DNA of 64,000 bases from Amycolatopsis sacchari (lineage in GTDB: Bacteria; Actinomycetota; Actinomycetes; Mycobacteriales; Pseudonocardiaceae): the NCBI RefSeq assembly GCF_900114035.1, contig NZ_FORP01000002.1:482042-546041 (forward strand). The letters run 5' to 3'. The position numbers were made by a program, and so were the translations under genes. The notes beneath the pieces are model-generated. The model was not told the origin of the DNA. It worked only from the letters and a program-made list of their open reading frames with translations, and ran no database searches. Each line of letters starts with the position of its first letter. Position 1 is the first letter of the stretch. This document shows, piece by piece, positions 8,394-17,158 of this stretch.

Positions 8394-9455
8394 TTATGCC
8401 TCGACCGAGTCGGCGATCGCGTCGCCCAGCTCCGCCGTGGTGGCCTTGCCGCCGAGATCGGGCGTCGCGACCTCGCCCATCGCGAGCACCTGCTCGACCG
8501 CCGCGTACACCGCGCGCGCCGCCTCGGCCTCGCCGAGGTGCTCCAGCATCATCGTGCCCGCGAGGATCTGCGCGACGGGGTTGGCGATGCCCTTGCCCGC
8601 GATGTCGGGCGCGCTGCCGTGCACGGCCTCGAACATCGACGGGTGCTCGCGCTCCGGGTTGATGTTGCCCGACGGCGCCATGCCCAGCCCGCCGGTGACC
8701 GCGGCCGCGAGGTCGCTCAGGATGTCGCCGAACAGGTTCGAGGCCACCACCACGTCGATCCGCTCCGGCTGCTGCACCATGCGGGCGGCCAGCGCGTCGA
8801 TGTGGCACTGTTCACTGTGGACGGTCGGGAAGTCGGCGGCGACCTCGGCGAAGATCTCGTCCCAGAACGGCATCGTGTGGATGATCCCGTTGGACTTGGT
8901 GGCCGAGACGACGCGCCCGGTGCGGGTCTGCGCCAGCTCGAACGCGTAGCGGATGATCCGCTCCACGCCCACGCGCGTGAACACCGACTCCTGCAGCGCG
9001 AACTCGCCGGGCAGCCCGCGGTTCTGGCGGCCGCCCAGCTCGGAGTACTCGCCCTCGGAGTTCTCCCGGACGATCACCATCTCCAGCTCGTCGGCCGTGC
9101 GGTCCTTCAGCACCGACGTGGTGCCCGGCAGCAACCGCACCGGACGCAGGTTCACGTACTGCGAGAACGCGCGCCGCACCGGGATGAGCAGGCCCCACAG
9201 CGAAACGTGGTCCGGCACGCCGGGAAAACCCACGGCACCGAGCAGGATCTGGTCGAACCCGGACAGCTGCTCGATCCCGTCCTCCGGCATCATCCGGCCG
9301 GTCTCGGCGTAACGCTCGCAGCTCCAGTCGAACTCGGTCCACTCCAGTGTGAACCCGAACCGCTTCGCCGCGCGGTCGAGCACCTTGCGGGCCTCGGCCT
9401 GCACGTCCACGCCGATGCCGTCACCGGGGATGCTCGCGATGCGGTAGGAGCTCAC
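8394..9455 (-). CDS. Decarboxylating hydroxyacid dehydrogenase (tartrate / D-malate / isopropylmalate family)
   Basis: A 353-residue NAD-dependent enzyme of the isocitrate/isopropylmalate dehydrogenase family, closest in style to tartrate dehydrogenase/decarboxylase (TtuC, DmlA). Visible: IPGDGIG at the N-terminus, REN-EGEY segment (VRENSEGEYSELGG), TKSNGI with the active-site Lys, SNLFGDILSDLAA with metal-binding Asp residues, and FEAVHGSAPDIAGKGIANP. The GTG start at 9455 overlaps the upstream dehydrogenase stop as GTGA. Operon order is semialdehyde dehydrogenase, this gene, then ctpI. Substrate is not decided by sequence; malate, tartrate or a related 2-hydroxy dicarboxylate is likely. Confidence 0.85.
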   Translation of the reverse strand: MSSYRIASIPGDGIGVDVQAEARKVLDRAAKRFGFTLEWTEFDWSCERYAETGRMMPEDGIEQLSGFDQILLGAVGFPGVPDHVSLWGLLIPVRRAFSQYVNLRPVRLLPGTTSVLKDRTADELEMVIVRENSEGEYSELGGRQNRGLPGEFALQESVFTRVGVERIIRYAFELAQTRTGRVVSATKSNGIIHTMPFWDEIFAEVAADFPTVHSEQCHIDALAARMVQQPERIDVVVASNLFGDILSDLAAAVTGGLGMAPSGNINPEREHPSMFEAVHGSAPDIAGKGIANPVAQILAGTMMLEHLGEAEAARAVYAAVEQVLAMGEVATPDLGGKATTAELGDAIADSVEA

Positions 9456-10906
9456 AGAGCGACCGCCACGTACTTGATCTCCAGGAACTCGTCGATGCCG
9501 ACGGCGCCGCCCTCGCGGCCGAGCCCCGACTGCTTGACGCCGCCGAACGGCGCCGCCGGGTTGGACACGATGCCCTGGTTGAGCCCGATCATCCCGGCCT
9601 CCAGGTTTTCCGAGACCCGCAGCGCGCGCTTGAGGTCGTTGGTGAACACGTAGCTCACCAGACCGTACTCGGTGTCGTTGGCGGCGGCGACCGCTTCGTC
9701 CTCGGTGTCGAACACCGTGATCGGCGCCACCGGGCCGAAGATCTCCTCGGTGGCCATGCGCGCGTCGCGGGGCACGCCGGTGAGCACGGTGGCCTGGTAG
9801 AAGTTGCCGGGCCCGTCGACGGTGGCGCCGCCGGTGAGCACCCGCGCGCCCCGGTCGGTCGCGTCCCGCACCAGCTCGCTGACCTTGCGCACGGCGTCGG
9901 AGTCGATCAGCGGGCCGACGACGACGCCGGGCTCGGTGCCGCGCCCCATCGGCAGCGCGGACATGCGCTCGGTGAGGCGGCGGGCGAACTCGTCGGCGAC
10001 CCCGCGCTGCACGTAGAAGCGGTTCGCGGCGGTGCAGGCCTCGCCGATGTTGCGCATCTTCGCCTGCATCGCGCCGTCCACCGCCGCGTCGAGATCGGCG
10101 TCGTCGAACACCAGGAACGGCGCGTTGCCACCCAGCTCCATCGACGTGCGCAGCACCTTGTCGGCGCACTGCTCCAGCAGCTTCCGGCCCACCGCGGTCG
10201 AACCGGTGAAGGACAGCTTGCGCGCGCGGCCGTCGCGGATCAGCGGTTCCATCACGCCGCCGGGGTCGGTGGTCGTGACGACGTTGAGCACACCCGCGGG
10301 CAGCCCGGCCTCGGTGAGGATCGCCGCGAGCGCGAGCATCGACAGCGGGGTCTGCTCGGCCGGCTTGATCACCATCGTGCAGCCCGCCGCGATCGCCGGG
10401 CCGATCTTGCGCCCGCCCATCGCCATCGGGAAGTTCCACGGCGTGATCAGCAGCGTCGGGCCGACCGGCTGCTTGGTGACGAGGAAGCGGCCGGCGCCGT
10501 TGGGCGCGACCTGGTAGCCGCCGTCGATGCGCACGGCCTCCTCGGAGAACCAGCGGAAGAACTCGGCGGCGTAAGCGATTTCGCCCTTCGCCTCGGCCAG
10601 CGGCTTGCCCATCTCGAGCGTCATGAGCAGGCCGAGCTCGTCGGTGCGGGCGAGCAGCAGTTCGTACGCGCGGCGCAGGATCTCGCTGCGCTCGCGCGGG
10701 GCGGTGCGGGCCCAGTCGGCCTGCGCGGCGACCGCCGCGTCGAGCGCGGCCAGCCCGTCCTGGGGCGTCGCGTCGGCGACCTCGCACAGCACCTCGCCGG
10801 TGGCCGGGTCCTCCACGGCGAACGTGCGGCCGCCGGTCGCGGGCACCCACTTCCCGCCGACGAACAGCTCCTTGTGCACGCCCTCGACCACGCTGGTCTC
10901 GCTCAC
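9452..10906 (-). CDS. gabD: NAD(P)-dependent succinate-semialdehyde dehydrogenase
   Basis: A 484-residue aldehyde dehydrogenase of the GabD type, oxidising succinate semialdehyde to succinate. It has LITPWNFPMAMGGRKIGPA for cofactor binding, FTGSTAVGRKL, the general-base Glu in MELGGNAP near residue 256 and catalytic Cys in GEACTAANR near 288. Length equals the family norm. GTG start at 10906 is preceded by GGAGG at 5 nt. Divergent from the aminotransferase gene across an 85-bp control region; together they form a GABA-shunt-like transaminase plus semialdehyde dehydrogenase pair. Confidence 0.9.
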   Translation of the reverse strand: MSETSVVEGVHKELFVGGKWVPATGGRTFAVEDPATGEVLCEVADATPQDGLAALDAAVAAQADWARTAPRERSEILRRAYELLLARTDELGLLMTLEMGKPLAEAKGEIAYAAEFFRWFSEEAVRIDGGYQVAPNGAGRFLVTKQPVGPTLLITPWNFPMAMGGRKIGPAIAAGCTMVIKPAEQTPLSMLALAAILTEAGLPAGVLNVVTTTDPGGVMEPLIRDGRARKLSFTGSTAVGRKLLEQCADKVLRTSMELGGNAPFLVFDDADLDAAVDGAMQAKMRNIGEACTAANRFYVQRGVADEFARRLTERMSALPMGRGTEPGVVVGPLIDSDAVRKVSELVRDATDRGARVLTGGATVDGPGNFYQATVLTGVPRDARMATEEIFGPVAPITVFDTEDEAVAAANDTEYGLVSYVFTNDLKRALRVSENLEAGMIGLNQGIVSNPAAPFGGVKQSGLGREGGAVGIDEFLEIKYVAVAL

Positions 10907-10953
10907 ATCCGCCTCCGTGTGGATTGCACCAGTTCACCGGCCATGCTATGCAT

Positions 10954-10965
10954 ATTGTCAACAAT
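10954..10965. promoter_or_regulatory. Candidate FadR/GntR-type operator
   Basis: ATTGTCAACAAT is an inverted repeat (ATTGT and ACAAT around CA) in the 85-bp gap between divergent gabD and gabT. It fits the TNGT-N0-3-ACNA pattern known for FadR-subfamily GntR repressors. A position between two divergent starts suits joint control. The region is AT-richer than its surroundings, as expected for a promoter. Confidence 0.5.
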
Positions 10966-10991
10966 CTACAACCCGGTCGAGGAGTGCCGAC

Positions 10992-12245
10992 ATGGCTCAG
11001 CTGTCCCCCCTGCTCAAACAAGCCACGCCCGTCGTCGTCGACCGGGGTGAAGGGGTCTACCTCTACGACGTGGACGGCAGGCGCCACCTGGACTTCACGG
11101 CCGGGATCGGCGTCACCAGCACCGGCCACTGCCACCCGAAGGTCGTCGCGGCGGCGCAGGAGCAGATCGGCAAGCTGATCCACGGGCAGTACACGACGGT
11201 CATGCACCAGCCGCTGCTCAAGCTGACCGAGCGGCTCGGCGACGTGCTGCCCGCCGGCCTGGACTCGCTGTTCTTCGCCAACTCCGGCAGTGAGGCGGTC
11301 GAAGCCGCGCTCCGGCTGTCCCGGCAGGCGACCGGGCGCCCCAACGTGATCGTGTTCCAGGGCGGCTTCCACGGCCGGACCGTCGCGGCGGCGACGATGA
11401 CCACCTCGGGCACGCGCTTCAGCGCCGGGATCTCCCCGCTCATGGGCGGCGTGCACGTCGCGCCGTTCCCGTACGCCTACCACTACGGCTGGGACGAGCA
11501 GACCGCGACGGAGTTCTGCCTGCGGGAACTCGACTACCTGTTCGCCACCGTCAGTGCGCCGAACGAGACCGCGGCCTTCTTCATCGAGCCGGTGCTCGGC
11601 GAGGGCGGTTACGTCCCCGCGAACACGGCGTTCATGCAGGGCCTGCGGGCGCGCGCGGACGAGCACGGCATCCTGCTGGTCCTCGACGAGATCCAGACCG
11701 GTTTCGGGCGCACCGGGAAGTTCTGGGGGCACGACCACTTCGGCGTGCGGCCGGACGTGGTGACGATCGCGAAGGGCCTGGCCAGCGGTTTCCCGCTGTC
11801 CGGCATCGCGGCGTCCAAGGAGCTGATGGCCAAGGCGTTCCCCGGTTCGCAAGGCGGCACCTACGGCGGCAACGCGGTGTCGTGCGCGGCCGCGCTGGCG
11901 ACGCTGGACGTCATCGAGGAGGAGGGCCTGGTCGCGAACGCGGCGGCCCGCGGGCGGCAGCTGCTCGAAGGCGCGCGGCTGGTCGGCGACAAGACGCCGG
12001 GCATCGGCGAGGTGCGCGGGCTCGGCCTGCTGGTGGGCTCCGAGTTCACCACCGCCGACGGCAAGCCCGACACCGCGACCGCGCAGGCCGCGCAGCAGGA
12101 GGCCGCCCGGCGCGGACTGCTGCTGCTCACGTGCGGCGCGTACTCCAACGTCGTCCGGATGATCCCGCCGCTGGTGGTGAGCGCCGAGCAGATCGACGAG
12201 GCGCTCGGCATCTGGGGCGAGACCGTCGCGGCCGTGACCAAGTAG
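10992..12245 (+). CDS. gabT: 4-aminobutyrate-type aminotransferase (class III)
   Basis: A 417-residue PLP-dependent class III aminotransferase. Seen: NSGSEAVEAALRLSRQATG (phosphate binding), GGFHGRT, the PLP-ring Asp in LVLDEIQTGFGRTG and Schiff-base Lys in VVTIAKGLASGFPLSG near residue 260. It would move the amino group of GABA or a similar omega-amino acid to 2-oxoglutarate. ATG 10992 has GAGGAG about 9 nt upstream. Divergent from gabD and 9 bp ahead of a DUF3830 gene. Ornithine, beta-alanine or another omega-amino acid substrate remains possible. Confidence 0.87.
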   Translation: MAQLSPLLKQATPVVVDRGEGVYLYDVDGRRHLDFTAGIGVTSTGHCHPKVVAAAQEQIGKLIHGQYTTVMHQPLLKLTERLGDVLPAGLDSLFFANSGSEAVEAALRLSRQATGRPNVIVFQGGFHGRTVAAATMTTSGTRFSAGISPLMGGVHVAPFPYAYHYGWDEQTATEFCLRELDYLFATVSAPNETAAFFIEPVLGEGGYVPANTAFMQGLRARADEHGILLVLDEIQTGFGRTGKFWGHDHFGVRPDVVTIAKGLASGFPLSGIAASKELMAKAFPGSQGGTYGGNAVSCAAALATLDVIEEEGLVANAAARGRQLLEGARLVGDKTPGIGEVRGLGLLVGSEFTTADGKPDTATAQAAQQEAARRGLLLLTCGAYSNVVRMIPPLVVSAEQIDEALGIWGETVAAVTK

Positions 12246-12254
12246 AGGAGAGAC

Positions 12255-12755
12255 GTGGCCCGCTACATCACCATCACCCTCGACAAGCGCGGGGTGTCCT
12301 GCCGCGCGGTGCTGCTCGACCGGGAGGCCCCGCGCACGTGCGAAGCGGTGTGGAACGCGCTGCCGCAGAGCGGTTCGGCCTACCACGCGAAATACGCGCG
12401 GAACGAGGTGTACACGCTGGTCCCGCCGTTCGCGGACCCGAAACCGGGGCGGGAGAACCCGACCATCACCCCCATTCCGGGCGACGTGGTGTATTTCGGC
12501 TTCGAGGCGTGGGAAATCGGCAATCCGGCCTACGGTTACGAGGATTCCAGCGAAGCGCACAGCGACCGGGGTGCGACGGATCTGGCCATCTTCTACGGGC
12601 GGAACAACCTGCTCATCAACGGCGACGCCGGCTGGGTGCCCGGAAACGTGTTCGCCACGATCGTCGAGGGCCTGCCGGAAATGGCGGCCGCCGCGCAGGA
12701 CCTGTGGCTGCGCGGGGTGGAGGGCGAGACCCTCTCGTTCGCCAGGGCGGAGTAG
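12255..12755 (+). CDS. DUF3830 (cyclophilin-like fold) protein
   Basis: A 166-residue protein recognised as DUF3830: RYITITLDKRGVSCRAVLLD at the start, then CEAVWNALPQSGSAYHAKYA and GDVVYFG, a pattern shared with cyclophilin-like beta-barrels. GTG start with AGAGGAG upstream, 9 bp after the aminotransferase stop, so it is co-transcribed. The family is often found beside amidohydrolases and amino-acid catabolic genes, but its activity is not established. A 17-bp hairpin follows the gene. Confidence 0.75.
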   Translation: MARYITITLDKRGVSCRAVLLDREAPRTCEAVWNALPQSGSAYHAKYARNEVYTLVPPFADPKPGRENPTITPIPGDVVYFGFEAWEIGNPAYGYEDSSEAHSDRGATDLAIFYGRNNLLINGDAGWVPGNVFATIVEGLPEMAAAAQDLWLRGVEGETLSFARAE

Positions 12756-12767
12756 GCGCGAGCACAG

Positions 12768-12805
12768 CGGGTGAAGGGCGCCGGACCTCCGGCGCCCTTC
12801 ACCCG
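12768..12805 (+). terminator. Strong hairpin terminator after DUF3830 gene
   Basis: A 17-bp perfect stem (CGGGTGAAGGGCGCCGG and its complement) with the 4-nt loop ACCT starts 13 bp after the DUF3830 stop. It should end the gabT operon. No T-run follows, as is usual in this GC-rich genome. Confidence 0.75.
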
Positions 12806-13130
12806 TTCGCATGAAAGTAGCGAAATCACGGGGCGTGCCTTGACCTTCACCCGTTCGAGAGACATCCATCCCGGCTTGCCGCATCAAGATCGCCATTACC
12901 GCACGTCACCGTTTCGAGTGGGGCTACCAACCGTGCAGCACCCCGTACGGGGGACCCCCGGCGCAAAACCCGAACGTGTTACACGTTTAACCTGTGAGGC
13001 TTTCAGCGCCGAACGGCAGCCGCTTTCCCCCGGCGCGGGGGCGCGTTGACAGCGGGCCCGCACGGGTGGAAATCTCCTCCTCGCTTTCGAAAGCAAGGGC
13101 ACATTCGAAAAACAGTTGAGGAGCTTTTCC
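12806..13130. other. Non-coding region upstream of His-rich micro-ORF
   Basis: No convincing gene. It holds a second copy of TTCACCCGTTCG (12799-12810 and 12845-12856), a 15-bp perfect palindrome (12973-12987), and TTGACA at 13044-13049, a good -35 box though the matching -10 (AAATCT, 18 bp downstream) is weak. Confidence 0.5.
12973..12987. promoter_or_regulatory. Perfect 15-bp palindrome, candidate operator
   Basis: AACGTGT-T-ACACGTT has two perfect 7-bp half-sites around a single T, a size typical of TetR-, LacI- or GntR-type sites. It is 57 bp upstream of the TTGACA box that precedes the micro-ORF at 13131. No regulator gene is adjacent. Confidence 0.4.
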
Positions 13131-13223
13131 ATGCACGCGTTCGGAGCACACTTCCACTACTGCCACGACGTTCTCACCCACGTCGTCGCCGGGCTGGTCC
13201 ACTTCGTGGGCTGGCTGGTCTGA
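13131..13223 (+). CDS. 30-residue His-rich hydrophobic micro-ORF
   Basis: ATG to TGA encodes 30 residues: MHAFGAHFHYCHDVL then THVVAGLVHFVGWLV. Six of 30 residues are His, with one Cys, followed by a hydrophobic segment of about 14 residues. GAGGAG lies 8 nt before the ATG, an excellent ribosome-binding site, and a GC-rich hairpin follows at 13251. The tight RBS-ORF-terminator layout argues for a real monocistron. It could be a small membrane or metal-handling peptide; no homologue is known to me. Confidence 0.45.
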   Translation: MHAFGAHFHYCHDVLTHVVAGLVHFVGWLV

Positions 13224-13250
13224 TTCCGAACCCACCGACGGAATGAGCGC

Positions 13251-13288
13251 GGGGCCGGCACGAATTGGCGCGGGTCGGCCCCGTGTTT
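13251..13288 (+). terminator. Hairpin with T-tract after micro-ORF
   Basis: GGGGCCG (13251-13257) pairs with CGGCCCC (13276-13282), and GTGTTTTCC follows. This fits a terminator for the 30-residue ORF 28 bp upstream. Confidence 0.5.
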
Positions 13289-13496
13289 TCCGCGAAAAGG
13301 GAAATCCCTGACATGAGACCCGGACGTGCTCGCCTGCTCGCGGGGTTCCCGTGGCGGGCACGTCCGGCCCAGCGCCGGTGCGCGTTCACGCGGCGGCCGT
13401 TCCACCCACACCGCCGCTTCCACCGAGATCACCGGGAAGTTACCCGCCCGTACTAGGCTGCGACCAGCAACGCGTACGGGAAGGCGGGTGCACGTC

Positions 13497-14870
13497 ATGG
13501 GTGACGCGGCAGCACGGTTCGCCGAGATCGTCGGCAGGACCCATCTGCTGGCCGGGGACCAGGTCAGCGAGGACTACGCGCACGACGAGTCCCTGACCAC
13601 GGAACCCCGCAAGCCGGCCTTCGTGGCCAAACCCGCCACCGCCGAGGAAGTCGCGGCGCTGCTCGTCGCGGCCGGGGAGCACGGCGTCCCCGTCACCGCG
13701 CGCGGAGCGGGCAGCGGCATGTCCGGCGCGGCGCGGCCCCGCGAGGACGGGCTGCTGATCTCCTTCGAGCGCATGAACTCCGTGCTCGAGATCGACACCG
13801 GTAACCAGGTCGCCGTCGTCCAGCCCGGCGTCAGCCTCGCGGAGCTCGACGAGCGGGCCGCCGAGGCCGGGCTGTCCTACCCCGTCTACCCCGGCGAGCT
13901 GAGCGCGTCCGTCGGCGGCACGGTCGGCACGAACGCGGGCGGGATGCGGGCCGTCAAGTACGGCGTGACGCGCCACAACGTGCTGGGGTTGCAGGCGGTG
14001 CTGCCGACCGGCGAGATCATCCGCACCGGCGGCCGCACCTCGAAGATCTCCACGGGCTACGACCTCACGCAGCTGATCATCGGCTCCGAGGGCACTCTCG
14101 CACTGGCCACCGAGGTCGTCGTCAAGCTCGCACCCCGGCTGGCGCACTCCGCGACGCTGCTTGCCCCGTTCGGGGACCTGGACCAGGTGATGCGGGCCGT
14201 GCCGCGGATACTGGAGGCCGGGCTCGCGCCGCACATCCTGGAGTACATCGACAACCTGACGATGGCGGCGATCACCTACAACGAGAAGCTGTCGCTCGGC
14301 ATCCCGGACGAGGTGCGGGACGCCACGCAGGCGTACCTGGTGGTGGGGCTGGAAAACCGGGAGGCCGACCGCCTGGACGGCGACGTCGAGCGGGCCGGTG
14401 AGCTGCTCGGCGAGCTCGGGGCGAGCGACGTGTACGTGCTGGAAGGCGGGTCGGCGCGCAAGCTGATCGAGGCGCGGGAAAAGGCTTTCTGGACGGCGAA
14501 GGCCGCCGGGGCCGACGAGATCATCGACGTGGTCGTGCCCCGCACGGAGATGCCCGGTTTCCTCGCGGAGGTGCGGGAACTGGCGACGGCGGCCGAGGCG
14601 GGCGCGGTCGGTTGCGGGCACGCCGGGGACGGCAACCTGCACCTGGGGATCTTCTGCAAGGACCAGGAGAAGCGGTACCGGCTGCTGCACGACGTCTTCG
14701 CGGCCGCGATAGCCCGCGGCGGCGCGATCTCCGGGGAACACGGCATCGGGCACGCGAAGAAGCGGCACTACCTGGAGCTGGAGGACCCGGCGAAGGTCGC
14801 GCTGCTCCGGCGCCTCAAACAAGCCTTCGATCCCCAAGGCATCCTCAACCCCGGCGTCCTTTTCGATTAG
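13497..14870 (+). CDS. GlcD-type FAD-linked oxidoreductase (glycolate / D-lactate family)
   Basis: A 457-residue flavoprotein with an N-terminal FAD_binding_4 domain (ARGAGSGMSGAA near residue 65, NAGGMRAVKYGVTRHNVLG near 140, IIGSEGTLALATEVVVKLAP near 195) and a C-terminal FAD-oxidase domain with GCGHAGDGNLHLGI and GEHGIGHAKKRHY. It should oxidise a 2-hydroxy acid such as glycolate, D-lactate or D-2-hydroxyglutarate. ATG 13497 is preceded by AAGGCGGG. A paralogue lies at 58057-59436. It is followed after 201 bp by the IlvX-like gene on the same strand. Exact substrate is unknown. Confidence 0.85.
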   Translation: MGDAAARFAEIVGRTHLLAGDQVSEDYAHDESLTTEPRKPAFVAKPATAEEVAALLVAAGEHGVPVTARGAGSGMSGAARPREDGLLISFERMNSVLEIDTGNQVAVVQPGVSLAELDERAAEAGLSYPVYPGELSASVGGTVGTNAGGMRAVKYGVTRHNVLGLQAVLPTGEIIRTGGRTSKISTGYDLTQLIIGSEGTLALATEVVVKLAPRLAHSATLLAPFGDLDQVMRAVPRILEAGLAPHILEYIDNLTMAAITYNEKLSLGIPDEVRDATQAYLVVGLENREADRLDGDVERAGELLGELGASDVYVLEGGSARKLIEAREKAFWTAKAAGADEIIDVVVPRTEMPGFLAEVRELATAAEAGAVGCGHAGDGNLHLGIFCKDQEKRYRLLHDVFAAAIARGGAISGEHGIGHAKKRHYLELEDPAKVALLRRLKQAFDPQGILNPGVLFD

Positions 14871-15071
14871 GTTGTCCTTTCGGAGCGGCGGAGCCGCTTC
14901 CACCACCCGAGCAACCGACACCGCCGCGGGTTCTGAGGCGGTTCCTCGCGAGGACAGCGCCTCCGTGGTGACCTGGCGGTCATGAGGAGGCGATCCCGGA
15001 GCGAGGGGCCGCCTCAGGTTCCGCCACCCGCACCGCTACGCAAGCCGCAACCAACAGGTTTTAGGAGCAAC

Positions 15072-16625
15072 ATGAACGGCGCGCAGTCACTGATCCGGAC
15101 ACTGGTCGACGCGGGTGTCGACGTGTGCTTCGCCAATCCCGGCACTTCCGAGATGCACTTCGTCGCGGCGCTGGATTCCGTGCCGGAGATGCGGGGCGTG
15201 CTCGGCCTGTTCGAAGGGGTCGTCACGGGGGCGGCCGACGGGTACGCGCGCATCGCGGGGAAGCCCGCCGCCACCTTGCTGCACCTCGGGCCGGGGCTGG
15301 GCAACGGCCTGGCGAACCTGCACAACGCTCGCCGCGCGCACACGCCGGTCGTCAACGTCGTCGGTGATCACGCCACGCACCACAAGAAGTACGACGCGCC
15401 GCTGGAATCGGACATCCTCGCGGTCGCCGGCTCGTTGCAGGGCTGGGTCCGCGAGTCGCACAGCACCGCGGACGTCGGGGCGGACGCCGCGGCCGCCGTC
15501 GCCGCGTCGATGGACCCGCCGGGCCGGGTGGCGACGCTGATCCTGCCCGCCGACGTCTCGTGGGGCGACGGCGGGACAGCCGTGGCGCCCATCCCGCCAC
15601 GCAAGCCGCACGCCGTGGCGCCCGGCAAGGTGCAGGCCGTGGCCGAGGTGCTGCGGTCCGGTGAGCCGGTCGCCGTGCTGATCGGTGGTGCCGCGTGCCG
15701 CGAGGCCGGGCTGCGCGCGGTCAGCCGCATCACCGCGGCGACGGGGGCGAAGGCCTTCATCGAGACGTTCCCGGCGCGGCTGGAGCGGGGCGCGGGGCTG
15801 CCGACCATCGAGCGGCTGGGGTACCTCGCCGAGCAGGCGACCTACCAGCTCAGCGGCATCAAGCACCTGATCGTCGCCGGCACGAAGTCCCCGGTGTCGT
15901 TCTTCGCGTACCCGGGCAAGCCCAGCGACCTCGTGCCGGAGGGCGCGCAGGTGCACACGCTCGCCGAGCTGGACCACGACGTGGTCGGCGCGCTCGAAGC
16001 ACTCGCGGACGAGGTCGCGGCCGGGGTCGAGCCCGTGCTGCAGGAGGCGCGGCGGCCGGAGCTCCCGTCCGGTCCGCTGACGGCGCAGAACTGGGTCGAG
16101 GTGATCGGCGCGCTGCTGCCGGAGAACGCGATCATCTCGGACGAAACGAACACTTCCGGCGTCCTGCTGCCGAACGCCACGGCGGGCGCGCCCCGGCACG
16201 ACGTGCTCACCCTGACCGGTGGCGCGATCGGGCAGGGTCTCCCGGTCGCGACGGGTGCCGCGGTGGCCGCCCCGGACCGCCCGGTGATCGCACTGCAGGC
16301 CGACGGCAGTGCGCTGTACACGATTTCGGCGCTGTGGACGCACGCAAGGGAAAACCTCGATGTCACGACGGTCATCCTGAACAACAGCGCTTACGCCATC
16401 CTGCGCATGGAGCTGCAGCGGGTGGGCGCGGAAAGCAGTGGCCCCAAGGCGAACGCGCTGCTCGATCTGTCCAAACCGGACATGGACTTCGCGAAGATCG
16501 CCGAGGGCATGGGAGTCCCCGCCACCAGGGCGACGACCGCCGAGGAACTGGCGGAGCAGTTCCGGGCCGCGCAGGCGGAGCCGGGGCCGCACTTGATCGA
16601 TGCGGTCGTGCCCCCGTTGTTGTGA
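15072..16625 (+). CDS. ilvX: ThDP-dependent enzyme, acetolactate synthase-like (IlvX type)
   Basis: A 517-residue thiamine diphosphate enzyme resembling mycobacterial IlvX and benzoylformate decarboxylases rather than the anabolic IlvB. The N-terminal Glu that activates ThDP is in FEGVVTGAADGYARI near residue 49, and the cofactor motif is ADGSALYTISALWTHA ending in VILNN, with Ala where most family members have Gly. TAGGAGC sits just before ATG 15072. No small regulatory subunit (IlvN) follows, so a role in valine/isoleucine synthesis is unlikely. The natural 2-oxo acid substrate is not clear. Confidence 0.78.
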   Translation: MNGAQSLIRTLVDAGVDVCFANPGTSEMHFVAALDSVPEMRGVLGLFEGVVTGAADGYARIAGKPAATLLHLGPGLGNGLANLHNARRAHTPVVNVVGDHATHHKKYDAPLESDILAVAGSLQGWVRESHSTADVGADAAAAVAASMDPPGRVATLILPADVSWGDGGTAVAPIPPRKPHAVAPGKVQAVAEVLRSGEPVAVLIGGAACREAGLRAVSRITAATGAKAFIETFPARLERGAGLPTIERLGYLAEQATYQLSGIKHLIVAGTKSPVSFFAYPGKPSDLVPEGAQVHTLAELDHDVVGALEALADEVAAGVEPVLQEARRPELPSGPLTAQNWVEVIGALLPENAIISDETNTSGVLLPNATAGAPRHDVLTLTGGAIGQGLPVATGAAVAAPDRPVIALQADGSALYTISALWTHARENLDVTTVILNNSAYAILRMELQRVGAESSGPKANALLDLSKPDMDFAKIAEGMGVPATRATTAEELAEQFRAAQAEPGPHLIDAVVPPLL

Positions 16626-16747
16626 CGGGCAGAAAGCGCTTCCCCATCATTCCGACGAGCAATCGGACAGCTCATCCGCGTGCTCGCCGGAGGTACCGTC
16701 GCCGTGTCATCTCAGTAGCACTCCACGACTACGAACGGGAGTAACTG

Positions 16748-17152
16748 TTGAAGATCACGACGCGCACGAGACGGATGGCTTCGGCCGGTATCGCACTGGC
16801 GACCGCGGCCGCCGCGACGGTCGCGATGGCCACGCCCGCTTCCGCCAGCTACGACCAGTGCCCCGACGGCTGGTTCTGCATGTGGGAGAACAACGCCTAC
16901 ACCGGCTACTTCTACGGCCTGCTCAACGCGGACTCGCCGAACTTCGGCAACGATTTCAACGACAAGATGACCTCGTACTGGAACCGCTCGCCGGACCGGT
17001 GGCTCGTCTTCTCCGACTCCAGCTACGGGGGCGTCTGCATGACGATCGAACCCGGTCAGTCGAGTTCCGCGGTGAAGCCGGAGATCAACGACACCGCGAC
17101 GTCGGCACGGCGCTGGGTACCCTCGGACGTGAACAAGTTCTGCCAGTTCTGA
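16748..17152 (+). CDS. Secreted peptidase inhibitor family I36 protein
   Basis: A 134-residue exported protein: basic N-terminus, hydrophobic Ala-rich core and a TPASAS cleavage site near residue 34. The mature part has CPDGWFCMWENNAYTGYF, the opening of the I36 / beta-gamma crystallin-like family, then a second half with YGGVCMTIEPGQSSS. Four mature Cys (in CPDGWFC, VCM and FCQF) can form two disulfides. The start is TTG with GGGAG upstream. Likely a metalloprotease inhibitor (SMPI-like) or surface protein. It converges with the TetR gene. Confidence 0.75.
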   Translation: MKITTRTRRMASAGIALATAAAATVAMATPASASYDQCPDGWFCMWENNAYTGYFYGLLNADSPNFGNDFNDKMTSYWNRSPDRWLVFSDSSYGGVCMTIEPGQSSSAVKPEINDTATSARRWVPSDVNKFCQF

Positions 17153-17158
17153 CCGTCC

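Noticed and set aside
9456..12896. Very long minus-strand open frame across gabD and gabT
   Set aside because: It is the antisense of gabT and an out-of-frame reading of gabD, Arg/Gly-rich without motifs; only its last 1062 bases, the dehydrogenase, are real.
13131..13223. Attenuator leader peptide interpretation of the His-rich ORF
   Set aside because: It does not precede a histidine operon, and the following hairpin is not paired with an alternative antiterminator.
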